In this document: positions 28,009 through 37,927 of the stretch, one piece after another
How the letters are laid out: each line of letters starts with the position of its first letter
Position numbering within the stretch: position 1 is the stretch's first letter
Source: CAYNWT01 sp964450955
GTDB lineage: Bacteria; Planctomycetota; Planctomycetia; Planctomycetales; Planctomycetaceae
NCBI GenBank assembly: GCA_964450955.1
Contig: CAYVFI010000001.1
Coordinates: 124,001-188,000, forward strand
Direction: 5' to 3'
Length of the DNA stretch: 64,000 bases
Position numbers and translations under genes: made by a program
Notes under the pieces: generated by a model
Told to the model about the DNA's origin: nothing
The model's input: only the letters and a program-made list of their open reading frames with translations
The model's database searches: none

Positions 28009-28701
28009 CTATTCACTCTTGTGGTCGGCCGGGACTTTTAAAGGAGTGACCCACACATACACACGATGGGGGTTGTCGCCTTCGACTTCAACTTCGTAGC
28101 GTTCGTCGGGTTCAATGTACGAAAGGTTGCCGCCGAAGCCGTAGTTGTGCGAGACAATTCGCGTGCCGGGTTTGAGTTCCTGAAATTGCGGAATCAGCTT
28201 CTTGATCATCCACGGAAGCACGTACATTAGCACGCAATCAGCTTCTTTGAGGTCCGCTTTAAACACGTCCTGTTCACGAATGGTGACAAGATCGCTAACC
28301 CCTTTCGCTTCCACATTCTGTCTTGCTTCGGCCGCAATTTCCGGGTCGAGCTCTAATCCCAGCCCACGGCAGCCCGTCTGCATTGCCGCGGCGATAACGA
28401 TTCGGCCATCGCCGCAACCAAGGTCGTAGACCAGGTCGCCCGGCTTGATTTTTGCCACTTCGATCATCTTGTTCACAACGACGTCATCGGTTTTGATGTA
28501 CGGAGCGTTGGCCGGCGTGCGTGGTGCGGGTGCTGTGTCCTTTGCAATTGCTTCCAGATCGCTGTCAACTTTGATCTTGTACAGGAAGGTTGCCACCAAC
28601 AACGCGACGCCCAGGCCGAGCAGTATGAACTTTCGGCCCGAACCGTCAGCAGTAGTTTTGGTCTCTTCTGTCACCGAGCAGCCTTTCGTGGTCGTGGTCA
28701 T
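28009..28701 (-). CDS. Membrane-anchored SAM-dependent methyltransferase
   Basis: A 230-residue protein from ATG 28701. The open frame continues upstream through the antisense of a tRNA gene, so the longer version is rejected. One N-terminal helix (FILLGLGVALLVATFLY, about 25-41) is followed by a class I methyltransferase core: motif I VYDLGCGDGRIVIAAA (about 91-106), acidic motif LGLELDPEIAAEA, then EQDVFKADLKEADCVLMYVL. This resembles the small exported or anchored methyltransferases of planctomycetes. Substrate unknown. Confidence 0.8.
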   Translation of the reverse strand: MTTTTKGCSVTEETKTTADGSGRKFILLGLGVALLVATFLYKIKVDSDLEAIAKDTAPAPRTPANAPYIKTDDVVVNKMIEVAKIKPGDLVYDLGCGDGRIVIAAAMQTGCRGLGLELDPEIAAEARQNVEAKGVSDLVTIREQDVFKADLKEADCVLMYVLPWMIKKLIPQFQELKPGTRIVSHNYGFGGNLSYIEPDERYEVEVEGDNPHRVYVWVTPLKVPADHKSE

Positions 28702-28785
28702 CAATTCGCAGAGTGAGAGGCCCGGCAGAACCACAGTATCATCGCTTTCCCTTTGTACAAGAGATTGCCTACCATTCCCATTGTT

Positions 28786-28859
<74 letters not shown>

Positions 28860-29031
28860 CTTGGTTCTGTGAGTTGTGTTTGTAGCTGGGTGTCACCTCA
28901 AGTGTCACCCGCTCGCGAACTGGAACCACCCGGGGAGACAGCCACGCCCCAAATGCTCCCATGCAGTTACTGAATTGCAGACCGCTGCTGTTCTCGCCAA
29001 CATGGAACCTCTCGCATTTGAGGTTCCAGGC

Positions 29032-30003
29032 ATGGCAGTATCAGACAACAAGACGGCTGCGGCTGAGCGGTACGTCCGGTACAAGTCAATCGTGGACTTT
29101 GCGCTCGGTTGCCAATCGTTTCGACTGGACGACGTGCATCTTGCCTGTGAACAAGAACGCCCCGCATTCGTCACGCGCGTGATTGGTGAACTTCGCAAAG
29201 AAGGTTGGATTGTTCGCGAGGACGAAGGCACGGCGGATTCGTACCGTTGGAATACAGATCGTGGCGAGTTCCCTGCGACTCGCTGGCTGGACGAAAAGAT
29301 GTTCGGCGTTCAGATTAAAGAGTCGCCAGAACAACAGCGTCCTCGAGAGAAACTACTGGCCAACGGCGTCGAGACGCTAAGCGAAGCTGAGTTACTGGCG
29401 ATTTTGATTCGATCGGGCCGGCCGGGAGAATCGGCTGTCATCGGTGGTGAGAAAGTCGCCCAGGCATTCCACGACCGCCTGAAGGATCTACCGAACGCGG
29501 GTCGAGCCGAACTCAAGAACATCACGATCGCCGTTGAGAAAACTGCTTACTGCCAAATCATGGCCGGTATCGAACTGGGGCGCCGAGTTGGCCTGGACAT
29601 CGAACAGTCCGAACCCCAGCAGATCCGTTCCGCCAACGACGCAATCGCTTTCTGTCAAAAACGTTTCGCTCGCCTGGCTCTGGATGGCAAACAGGAAGAG
29701 TTCCACATTGTCACGCTGAACACGAAGAACCACGTCAGCAACACGTTTCTCATCACGAAGGGAACTCTGGACGCCAGCCTGGTTCATCCAAGAGAAGTCT
29801 TCAGCCCGGCCATTCGCGACGCAGCATCCTCAATCATTCTCGTACACAACCACCCCAGCGGTGACCCAACGCCAAGCAAAGAAGATCACGCCGTTACAAA
29901 GCGTTTAGAATCCGCCGGCGAGTTACTGGGCATCGAAGTCCTGGACCACATCGTCCTTGGGCGAGACGCTGCCGTGAGCATCCGGCAGCAGCCAACGTTG
30001 TAG
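29032..30003 (+). CDS. radC: RadC-family JAB-domain protein with extra N-terminal helical domain
   Basis: A 323-residue protein from ATG 29032, which has GAGG 7 nt upstream. Family members are usually about 225 residues. The C-terminal half carries the RadC JAB/MPN metalloprotease-like motif VHNHPSGDPTPSKED (His272, His274, Asp278 region). A central UPF0758 part shows LLANGVETLSEAELLAILIR and LPNAGRAELKNIT. The first about 90 residues (YKSIVDFALGCQSFRLDDVH ... VTRVIGELRKEGWIVRED) look like a winged-helix DNA-binding domain. RadC function is unresolved; the name is historical. Confidence 0.88.
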   Translation: MAVSDNKTAAAERYVRYKSIVDFALGCQSFRLDDVHLACEQERPAFVTRVIGELRKEGWIVREDEGTADSYRWNTDRGEFPATRWLDEKMFGVQIKESPEQQRPREKLLANGVETLSEAELLAILIRSGRPGESAVIGGEKVAQAFHDRLKDLPNAGRAELKNITIAVEKTAYCQIMAGIELGRRVGLDIEQSEPQQIRSANDAIAFCQKRFARLALDGKQEEFHIVTLNTKNHVSNTFLITKGTLDASLVHPREVFSPAIRDAASSIILVHNHPSGDPTPSKEDHAVTKRLESAGELLGIEVLDHIVLGRDAAVSIRQQPTL

Positions 30004-30296
30004 CGTCAGGCGCCGAGTCGGACGCGAAGCGAACGTAGCCATCACGCTCCGCCGTGATGAGCAGCGTAGGTGTAACGGCCAAACGAAAGCCCTCCGTCGT
30101 TCGGAGAGCAATCACTCCATTGGCCAGTTCTTCACAGCCATGGTTGCAACCGAACCTCTCGATCGGGCCAGTTCGGGGCGCTGTCAGTTGACTCTGTCGT
30201 GCTACGTCACGGCGGTAAAGAAGCATGTTCCACCGGGCACAACAGCCCGTCTCCGATTTGGCATCCCAAAATGATACCGCCGAGAATCCAAAACCC

Positions 30297-30363
30297 GTAG
30301 GGCCGGTTCCCACCGGCCGAACATCCACCCGCGTCACAAACGGCCGGTAGGAACCGGCCCTAC
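30297..30363. repeat. REP-type palindrome pair, GTAGGGCCGGTTCC family
   Basis: Inverted pair: GTAGGGCCGGTTCCCACCGG at 30297 and its reverse complement ending GGAACCGGCCCTAC at 30363, with about 20 nt between. A further single arm of the same family lies at 30777-30800. These look like REP/RAYT-type units; no RAYT transposase is visible in the window. Confidence 0.75.
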
Positions 30364-30476
30364 TTTCACTGCGGTTCGGTGCCATGCCCTCGCGGAGCGT
30401 GGGCATGGGCTCTTCGGTTGGGTGGACTCTATTGTTCGCGATCGGGGTGCCCACCCAAAGGCCATTGTCGCCGACC

Positions 30477-30582
30477 GTAGGTCAGGCTTCGCCTGACGAA
30501 CCAATGAAGCGTAGCAAGAAGTTGCGACGGACAAGGTGCCTGCAAACGTGTGAGCATGTGCGTCAGGCACAGCCTGACCTAC
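30477..30582. repeat. REP-type palindrome pair, GTAGGTCAGGC family
   Basis: Left unit GTAGGTCAGGCTTCGCCTGA at 30477; right unit GTCAGGCACAGCCTGACCTA ending near 30582. The units are inverted relative to each other and each contains its own small hairpin. Between 30363 and 30477 further short hairpins occur, such as ATGCCC/GGGCAT around 30384-30407. Confidence 0.7.
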
Positions 30583-30618
30583 TTCCACTGAAGGAACACA
30601 GATTTCACGGATGACGTG

Positions 30619-30760
30619 CCGTACGTACGTGGGGCCTCCGAGCCCCAAGGTGGGTTGGTGCTGTTTGCTCGCAAGCGGGGATTGAGAATTGATTTGGCTC
30701 GAACGCTTGCGGAGGTTGCCAAGTTGCTGATGCTTGGGGCTCGGAGGCCCCAAGTACGGT
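30619..30760. repeat. REP-type palindrome pair, GGGCCTCCGAGCCCCAAG family
   Basis: Left unit with GTGGGGCCTCCGAGCCCCAA at about 30630; right unit CTTGGGGCTCGGAGGCCCCA at about 30733, followed by AGTACGG. They form a large inverted pair. A third, diverged copy lies at 36311-36350 in another gene-free stretch. Confidence 0.72.
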
Positions 30761-30796
30761 TGTTGTCTGGAACCCCGTAGGGCCGGTTCCCACCGG

Positions 30797-31000
30797 CGAC
30801 GACGTGGGCCCAGCGGTAGGTGATGCGTCGGGATGCATTGGCGGTGGCCAGGGTGTCGCCGCTGTGGACGTGGAATTATGGTTTGCCGCCTTCGAGCGTG
30901 AGTGCGTAACCTTGGGCCGGGCCACCCTGGGCGAGGATGGTTCCGTTGGGTCGGAGTGCGGCGGGGACGAGGCCAGTAGGCGGCACCACTCTTCTACGCA
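30797..31000 (-). pseudogene. Fragment of a sulfatase-type LamG/concanavalin domain
   Basis: The minus strand reads in one frame VPAALRPNGTILAQGG, then PAQGYALTLEGGKP, a TAA at 30878-30876, then FHVHSGDTLATANASRRITY and RWAHVVAGG. The pattern (xGxIxAQGG..xGYALxLxxGKPxF) matches the LamG-like C-terminal domain often fused to planctomycete sulfatases. It has an in-frame stop, no catalytic domain, and is cut off by a repeat unit at 30797. From 31000 to the rpsA start nothing is recognised except short imperfect hairpins. Confidence 0.6.
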
Positions 31001-31255
31001 CTGCACCCAGTCTGCCAGACGGTGCGACCTTATGTGCCGGACTGCCGATCCGGCGGTTTCGAGCCGCATCGGCTTCGTACGGGAAGTGGTCCTTCTGTCA
31101 AGTCTCCCTGTAGACTTCCCACCGAGGCCCCGATATAGTCCGTGACTTGGTTTTTCGCGCTTGAGGCGGTCTATGTGGGCTGCGGCGGGGAAACTTCCTC
31201 TTTTACAGGCTTGTTGGTTCAGCAATGTGCTGGGGTGGCAGTCTTTTGGTGAGTT

Positions 31256-33427
<2,172 letters not shown>

Positions 33428-33457
33428 GCTCACTTGACCTCAATCCAAACTGACCAA

Positions 33458-33488
33458 GCCCGGCGTTTCCGAACGCCGGGCTTTTTTT
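33458..33488 (+). terminator. Intrinsic terminator of rpsA
   Basis: Perfect 10-bp stem GCCCGGCGTT / AACGCCGGGC with loop TCCG, followed by a run of seven T. It starts 30 nt after the rpsA stop. Confidence 0.93.
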
Positions 33489-33516
33489 GTGGTGGCGCTC
33501 GAGAAATGTCGCCCTG

Positions 33517-33592
33517 CTTGTAGTGGACGAGGCCACGAGTCCCGACCGCTTCCCCCTACGTTCCTGGGACTCGTAGCGTCGTCCACTACAAG
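33517..33592. repeat. 76-bp inverted repeat, CTTGTAGTGGACGA family
   Basis: Left arm CTTGTAGTGGACGAGGCCAC plus GAGTCCC; right arm GGGACTCGTAGCGTCGTCCA plus CTACAAG. The arms pair over about 26 nt with two or three mismatches. Located just behind the rpsA terminator. The remaining gap to 33924 contains no gene or clear signal. Confidence 0.75.
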
Positions 33593-33924
33593 CATGGTGT
33601 TGATCCAATGACGGGCCACGACGGTGTGCAGAGACACTCACTGGTGTCTTAGTCGTACCTCAACCCGAGCATACCAGCGTGACTAACGCGTCATTCCCGC
33701 CACAACCATCGCAATGGTCAAGGCCGGCCCTGTCGGAGCCATTCGCTACAAGCAGCCCGCTTGTTCCTCAGCACAACACACTCTGCCCGCATGATCGTCC
33801 AACTGCGGTGCCCTCATTCGCGCCACGGCATGTTTAGCGCGCTACGAATTCAGACGGGGCGGCGTGCAGTCGATAGAAAAACCAACGAGCTGCATACCAT
33901 CGATCTTGCGCCAAGCCTCCCATC

Positions 33925-34776
33925 ATGACCGAAACCAAAACGCGAAAAACGCGAACCCGGACTTCCTCTGTTCAGAGTCCGCTGGAGACTTATCTCCGGG
34001 AAATTAACGAGACAGCTCTGCTAACGGCAGATGAGGAGAAGAGTCTGTCTCGTGCAATCTCGGCTGGCGACAACGCCGCTCGCGATCGCATGGTTCGGGC
34101 CAATCTGCGTTTGGTGGTCAACATCGCTCGCGGCTACACGGGCAAAGGCCTGCCGTTGCAGGATCTTATCGAAGAAGGCAACCTCGGCCTCCTTCGCGCG
34201 GTTGAAGGCTTTGACCCGGACATGAACACGCGGTTTAGCACGTACGCCAGCTACTGGATCAAGCAGTCCATCAAACGCGCACTGGTGAACTCAGCTAAGA
34301 CAATCCGGATCCCGGCCTACATGGTGGAACTGCTATCCAAGTGGCGCCGCGCCACCGCGCGGTTGGTGGAAGAACTTAAGCGAACGCCAACGCCAGAAGA
34401 AATCGCCAAGGACCTGGGCATCTCAAAGCGGAAGCTGAAAATCGTTAAGAAGGCGATCCAGCTTTACAATTCAACGCCGCAGTCAGACCAAAACGAATCG
34501 GGCTGGTCTCTGGGTGACATCGTTCCTGACGATCGAGTGAAAGGTCCGGAAGCGGAGCTCATTGAAAATGATAACCTGGTCCATGTCTACAAGATGTTGG
34601 ACGAGATGGACCCTCGCGAAGCTGGAATCCTGCGCATGCGGTTCGGGCTCGACGGAGACGAACCAAAGACGCTCAAGGAGATTGGCGAAGCACTCGGCCT
34701 GACCCGAGAACGCGTCCGCCAAATCGAAAACGAAGCCCTCAACCGCATCGCCCGCAGCATCATGGGCAACAACTAA
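33925..34776 (+). CDS. RNA polymerase sigma factor, sigma-70 group 1/2 type without region 1.1
   Basis: A 283-residue sigma factor. Region 1.2 is SPLETYLREINETALLTADE; region 2 includes RANLRLVVNIARGYTGKGLP, LQDLIEEGNLGLLRAVEGFD and RFSTYASYWIKQSIKRALVN; region 3 is IRIPAYMVELLSKWRRATAR; region 4.2 is TLKEIGEALGLTRERVRQIE. The complete 1.2-4.2 set and -35/-10 recognition helices indicate a SigA/RpoD-family factor rather than an ECF factor. It is short and lacks region 1.1, so it may be an alternative group 2 factor. Monocistronic; it lies after rpsA. Confidence 0.93.
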   Translation: MTETKTRKTRTRTSSVQSPLETYLREINETALLTADEEKSLSRAISAGDNAARDRMVRANLRLVVNIARGYTGKGLPLQDLIEEGNLGLLRAVEGFDPDMNTRFSTYASYWIKQSIKRALVNSAKTIRIPAYMVELLSKWRRATARLVEELKRTPTPEEIAKDLGISKRKLKIVKKAIQLYNSTPQSDQNESGWSLGDIVPDDRVKGPEAELIENDNLVHVYKMLDEMDPREAGILRMRFGLDGDEPKTLKEIGEALGLTRERVRQIENEALNRIARSIMGNN

Positions 34777-34807
34777 CGAACGTTCCGTTCGATCGGTATC
34801 CGGTTGG
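34777..34807 (+). repeat. Copy 2 of the 31-bp stop-adjacent repeat
   Basis: CGAACGTTCCGTTCGATCGG followed by TATCCGGTTGG begins at the base after the sigma factor TAA. It matches copy 1 (3220-3250, opposite strand) at 29 of 31 positions. In both cases it begins within 2 nt of a stop codon. Confidence 0.7.
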
Positions 34808-34838
34808 TGGAGTGACTGAGGTTGGTGGCTGCTGACCC

Positions 34839-34889
34839 GGTTGGGTGCGTTTTGGTTGGGTGCGTTTTGGTTGGGTGCGTTTTGGTTGG
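34839..34889 (+). repeat. Three-copy 15-bp tandem repeat
   Basis: The unit TTGGGTGCGTTTTGG is present three times without change, followed by a partial fourth (TTGG). It lies between the sigma factor and the next gene. An open frame through it (repeating Arg-Phe-Gly-Trp-Val) has no support as protein. Confidence 0.9.
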
Positions 34890-35156
34890 CGTGGTCTGCA
34901 GTCAGCGTTCGTTCCAGGAGATCGGGGTGCAGGGACGCCTTCGCAAGTTGGGGCTCGCGCATCTTATTGGTTGCTGTTGCGCCCCCCATCTGGCAAGGTT
35001 GTGAGGCGGCCCAAATGCTGTGTGGCTGCCGGAGTAGCTCTGAATCTCCCAGCTCTTGCCTCGCTTTTACCTGTTTCAAACTGGTCTCGCCCGAGAACAC
35101 CATGGCTGGTAGATTCCGGGAGAACAACCCACAACGGATGGAATGGAGTTCATCCA

Positions 35157-36080
35157 ATGGCTTCTCTTGCGGCAATTATTCTTGCACCGTGTCTCGCTTT
35201 CGCGGCGTCTGCTGACACGAAACCCACGGATGTCGTGGAGACAAAGCCGGACACTCACCTGCTTGTCTATAAGTTTAAACAGGGCCAGCCGGTTCACTAC
35301 GAAGTCTCGCAGAGGACGGCCAGAGATAGCCGAGTCGCGAGTCAAGTGCAGGTAATCAGGGAACGCATCACTGAGAAGAAGCACTTGTCCGTAATCGAAA
35401 CTCGCGACGACGGATCGTTCGTACTGAAAATCGAATTTGACCACGTCGTCATGGAAGCCGATCTCAGCGGCAAGAAGGTGCTTTTCGATAGCAGCAAACC
35501 CAGCAAGGAAGACCCGCCAGGTTTTGGCCACGTTCGTAAGTCGCTGGAAAAGGCGCAATATCACGTCCATTTTGCCCCGAATGGCAAGCTGCTTGGTATC
35601 AAACGGCTCTCAAATGCAAAGTCCGGCGATGGAAAAAAGGCCGGCAAGAACGACGACGGCAGCAGCCAGCTGGTCGTCTTCCCGGAAGAACCGATCAAAG
35701 TCGGCTCGTCATGGAAAGAAGAATACGTCGTCAAGCTTCCCATGACGCAGGACATCGTGCGCTCGATCACCATCCTGCGGACTTACCGACTTAGTTCAGT
35801 CAGGAATGGCATCGCCAGGATTAACTTTGCCACGTCTTTAAAAACACCAGTACGCAGCCCTGAGATTCTGGCCAGACTGATTCAGGCAACGCCCTCAGGC
35901 ACGGTCGAGTTCGACATCGATTCTGGTCAGATTGTCCGTCGATCGTTGCGTGTCGACGAAACAGTCTTGAACCACAGCGGCGCGCAATCCATGTTGAAAA
36001 CCGTCAGCAAGCGATTTGAGAAACTCGTGCGCCAGCCAGCGGCCGCCGCTGACCAGAAAACAGCCAGCACTGAGGAGTAA
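35157..36080 (+). CDS. Secreted hypothetical protein (DUF6263-like)
   Basis: A 307-residue protein from ATG 35157, chosen for the GGAG at suitable distance and for the signal peptide it gives (ASLAAIILAPCLAFAASA). The frame is open 104 codons upstream, through the tandem repeat, which is not protein-like. The mature part is beta-rich: VYKFKQGQPVHYEVSQRTAR, FVLKIEFDHVVMEADLSGKK, LVVFPEEPIKVGSSWKEEYV, SGTVEFDIDSGQIVRRSLRV. This resembles planctomycete DUF6263-type periplasmic proteins; the assignment is tentative. Function unknown. Confidence 0.75.
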   Translation: MASLAAIILAPCLAFAASADTKPTDVVETKPDTHLLVYKFKQGQPVHYEVSQRTARDSRVASQVQVIRERITEKKHLSVIETRDDGSFVLKIEFDHVVMEADLSGKKVLFDSSKPSKEDPPGFGHVRKSLEKAQYHVHFAPNGKLLGIKRLSNAKSGDGKKAGKNDDGSSQLVVFPEEPIKVGSSWKEEYVVKLPMTQDIVRSITILRTYRLSSVRNGIARINFATSLKTPVRSPEILARLIQATPSGTVEFDIDSGQIVRRSLRVDETVLNHSGAQSMLKTVSKRFEKLVRQPAAAADQKTASTEE

Positions 36081-36310
36081 CGCTCCAAGCGGCTTTTCTG
36101 ACGGGCATTTTGCTTTGTTCAACCTGTTGGACACGCACGCACGCAATTGGCACGACATATCGACGAACGTCAGCGACCTGACTGGTTGCTGGCAGCGACT
36201 GAAGTGTGGCTGAGTCGATCCGGTGCGGAGTTGGTTGCCACGCGACTAAATGGCTTAGAGCCTCAGTCAGCTACAATTCTGCCTGACACCGGATAGACGG
36301 CCAACTAAGG

Positions 36311-36350
36311 CCCCACCGTACTTGTGGACCTCCGAGCCCCAAGCATACGC
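36311..36350. repeat. Third copy of the CTCCGAGCCCCAAG repeat
   Basis: ACCGTACTTGTGGACCTCCG followed by AGCCCCAAGCATACG is a diverged copy of the units at 30619 and 30733. It lies in the 915-bp gene-free stretch 36081-36996. Confidence 0.65.
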
Positions 36351-36419
36351 GACCCCTATCTGTACGGTTCTTCTGGGATTTTTGTGGCTGGCGGCATCTT
36401 CTGATTCTCTCGGAGTGTC

Positions 36420-36626
36420 TCAGTTGCGGAGCAACGACATGCGATAGCGTCGGACTTTAGTCCGAGGACGTGCGCGAACCGTTCGTACGAGTCGCGGAGC
36501 GACGACATGCGGCCATTCGCGCAATCACTCTCGCATTACAACGCGTTCAACGATCCACCTGCCGCCGCTTCGCGGCTTCGGAAGTTGCGGGCCACGGTTC
36601 CTATCGCCTGTCGTCGCTCCGCGACT
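36420..36626. repeat. Cluster of GTCGCGGAGCGACGACATGCG repeats
   Basis: A unit reading GTCGCGGAGCGACGACATGC occurs at 36491. A related unit (GTTGCGGAGCAACGACATGC) is at 36423. An inverted partial copy (TGTCGTCGCTCCGCGAC) ends at 36626. The short hairpin GTCGGACTTTAGTCCGA lies between the first two. From 36627 to 36996 no gene is recognised. Confidence 0.7.
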
Positions 36627-36996
36627 GAACGAAAAGCCGCGGCGAGTCCGAACTCCCGAGACTGCAAACCACAACATCTTGTGGCACAAGATTGATCCTT
36701 CCTCAAAATCGGCGATCTTTTTGACAGGTCGATTCAAACTGATATGGTCCCGCCCGTGAAGCAACGGCAAGTTTTGCCGAAGCTGGCAATTTTACTCTCA
36801 ATAAGGTTGGATGACGCGGATCGAGCTTCAAGGATGGGGCAAGAGCCGCAACAAGCAAACATATCCCGCTGGTACCGGGCGTATGTGGGCTCGCTGACAA
36901 CGACTGCTGGCGGGTCCTTATTTGCGGCAGAGCTAAAGACGCTCGAAACACAATTCGACCAACACTCTCGTGTTCTCAAAAAGGAAGGAACCTTAA

Positions 36997-37773
36997 ATGA
37001 GCACCTCTACAAAACCAATCATTGGTATCAACGGCGACTATCGAGCTGGACGCGGCGAACAAAACTCACTGAGTTGGTTCAACAGCGGTTACTACGAAGC
37101 CATTGTCGCAGCTGGGGGCATCCCGGTTCTCATCCCGCCTGTTTCTGACGACGAAGATCTTAAGCAAATCCTCAGTAGCCTCGACGGCATCGTGCTGACT
37201 GGATGTGCTTTGGATCTGGACCCCGTTCGAATGGGAATGGACCTGCACCCATCGACAAAGGTCATGCCGAAACTTCGCGAGGACTTCGATCGTCGACTGG
37301 CGAACCTTGTTTTCGAAATGCAACTACCAACGCTGGCCATCGGCCTGGGTATGCAGGTGATGAACGTTGTCTGCGGTGGAACACTTCACCAGCATTTGTT
37401 GGAAAGTGTCCCGAACGCACTGCACCATAACGACGCGGTCGAAAAGAACCTGCGACATGTTTTGGATATCGTGCCCGGAACACGAGTCGATGCGATTTAC
37501 GGACCTGGTGAGATTCGCGTAAACAGCCAGCACCACATGAGCATCAATAAGCTGGCCAGCCCATTCCGCGTTTCTGCAACATGCCCGGATGGAGTGCTGG
37601 AGGCCTTCGAGTCGACGCAGGACGAATGGTTCTGTCTGGGAGTTCAATGGCACCCGGAAAGCGACACTGCTTCGGCTTTGGATCGACAGGTGTTCGACAT
37701 GTTCCTGGATTCCTGCAGTAAGCCTGAAGAAGAAGCGACTGTGCCGTTCCAACTGGATCGCCGCGCCGCATAG
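36997..37773 (+). CDS. Class I glutamine amidotransferase-like (peptidase C26) protein lacking the catalytic Cys
   Basis: A 258-residue protein of the PuuD/gamma-glutamyl-GABA hydrolase family. It keeps the family outline: IIGINGDYR, GYYEAIVAAGGIPVLIPP, the C-terminal GVQWHPESD (His219, Glu221). At the nucleophile elbow, normally I-C-R-G-M-Q, the sequence is AIGLGMQ, with Gly116 in place of Cys. The preceding LTGGxDxxP turn is also altered (LTGCALDLDP). It is therefore probably not a hydrolase of the usual kind; binding or a different chemistry are possibilities. AAGGAAGG precedes the ATG. Confidence 0.85.
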   Translation: MSTSTKPIIGINGDYRAGRGEQNSLSWFNSGYYEAIVAAGGIPVLIPPVSDDEDLKQILSSLDGIVLTGCALDLDPVRMGMDLHPSTKVMPKLREDFDRRLANLVFEMQLPTLAIGLGMQVMNVVCGGTLHQHLLESVPNALHHNDAVEKNLRHVLDIVPGTRVDAIYGPGEIRVNSQHHMSINKLASPFRVSATCPDGVLEAFESTQDEWFCLGVQWHPESDTASALDRQVFDMFLDSCSKPEEEATVPFQLDRRAA

Positions 37774-37802
37774 GCATAGAAGACTGATTGGTTCAACCCA
37801 AA

Positions 37803-37832
37803 CAAAGCCCGGCGTTGCGACGTCGGGCTTTT
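37803..37832 (+). terminator. Intrinsic terminator of the amidotransferase-like gene
   Basis: AAAGCCCGGCG, loop TTGCGAC, GTCGGGCTTTTT. The stem of about 8 bp with one mismatch is followed by T-rich sequence, 30 nt after the stop codon. The stem begins with the same AGCCCGGCGTT as the rpsA terminator. Confidence 0.85.
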
Positions 37833-37927
37833 TCTATATCAGCCCGGCATCTCGCAGAGCCACGTGACTCCGCGATCACAGTCGCCTACATTTCGTCCCT
37901 GAAGAAAGCCTGTCTCAGGAGCCAACA

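Noticed and set aside
28860..29031. Integration site or island boundary at the 3' end of tRNA-Arg
   Set aside because: No integrase, no repeated tRNA 3' end and no change in base composition could be seen in the window.
34839..34889. CRISPR-like array
   Set aside because: The 15-bp units are contiguous with no spacers, and no cas genes are present.
34845..35156. 104-codon N-terminal extension of the secreted protein at 35157
   Set aside because: It translates the 15-bp tandem repeat and lacks a signal; the ATG at 35157 has a ribosome site and gives a signal peptide.
36744..37148. 134-codon plus-strand frame
   Set aside because: It runs into the amidotransferase-like gene in another frame; no family character.
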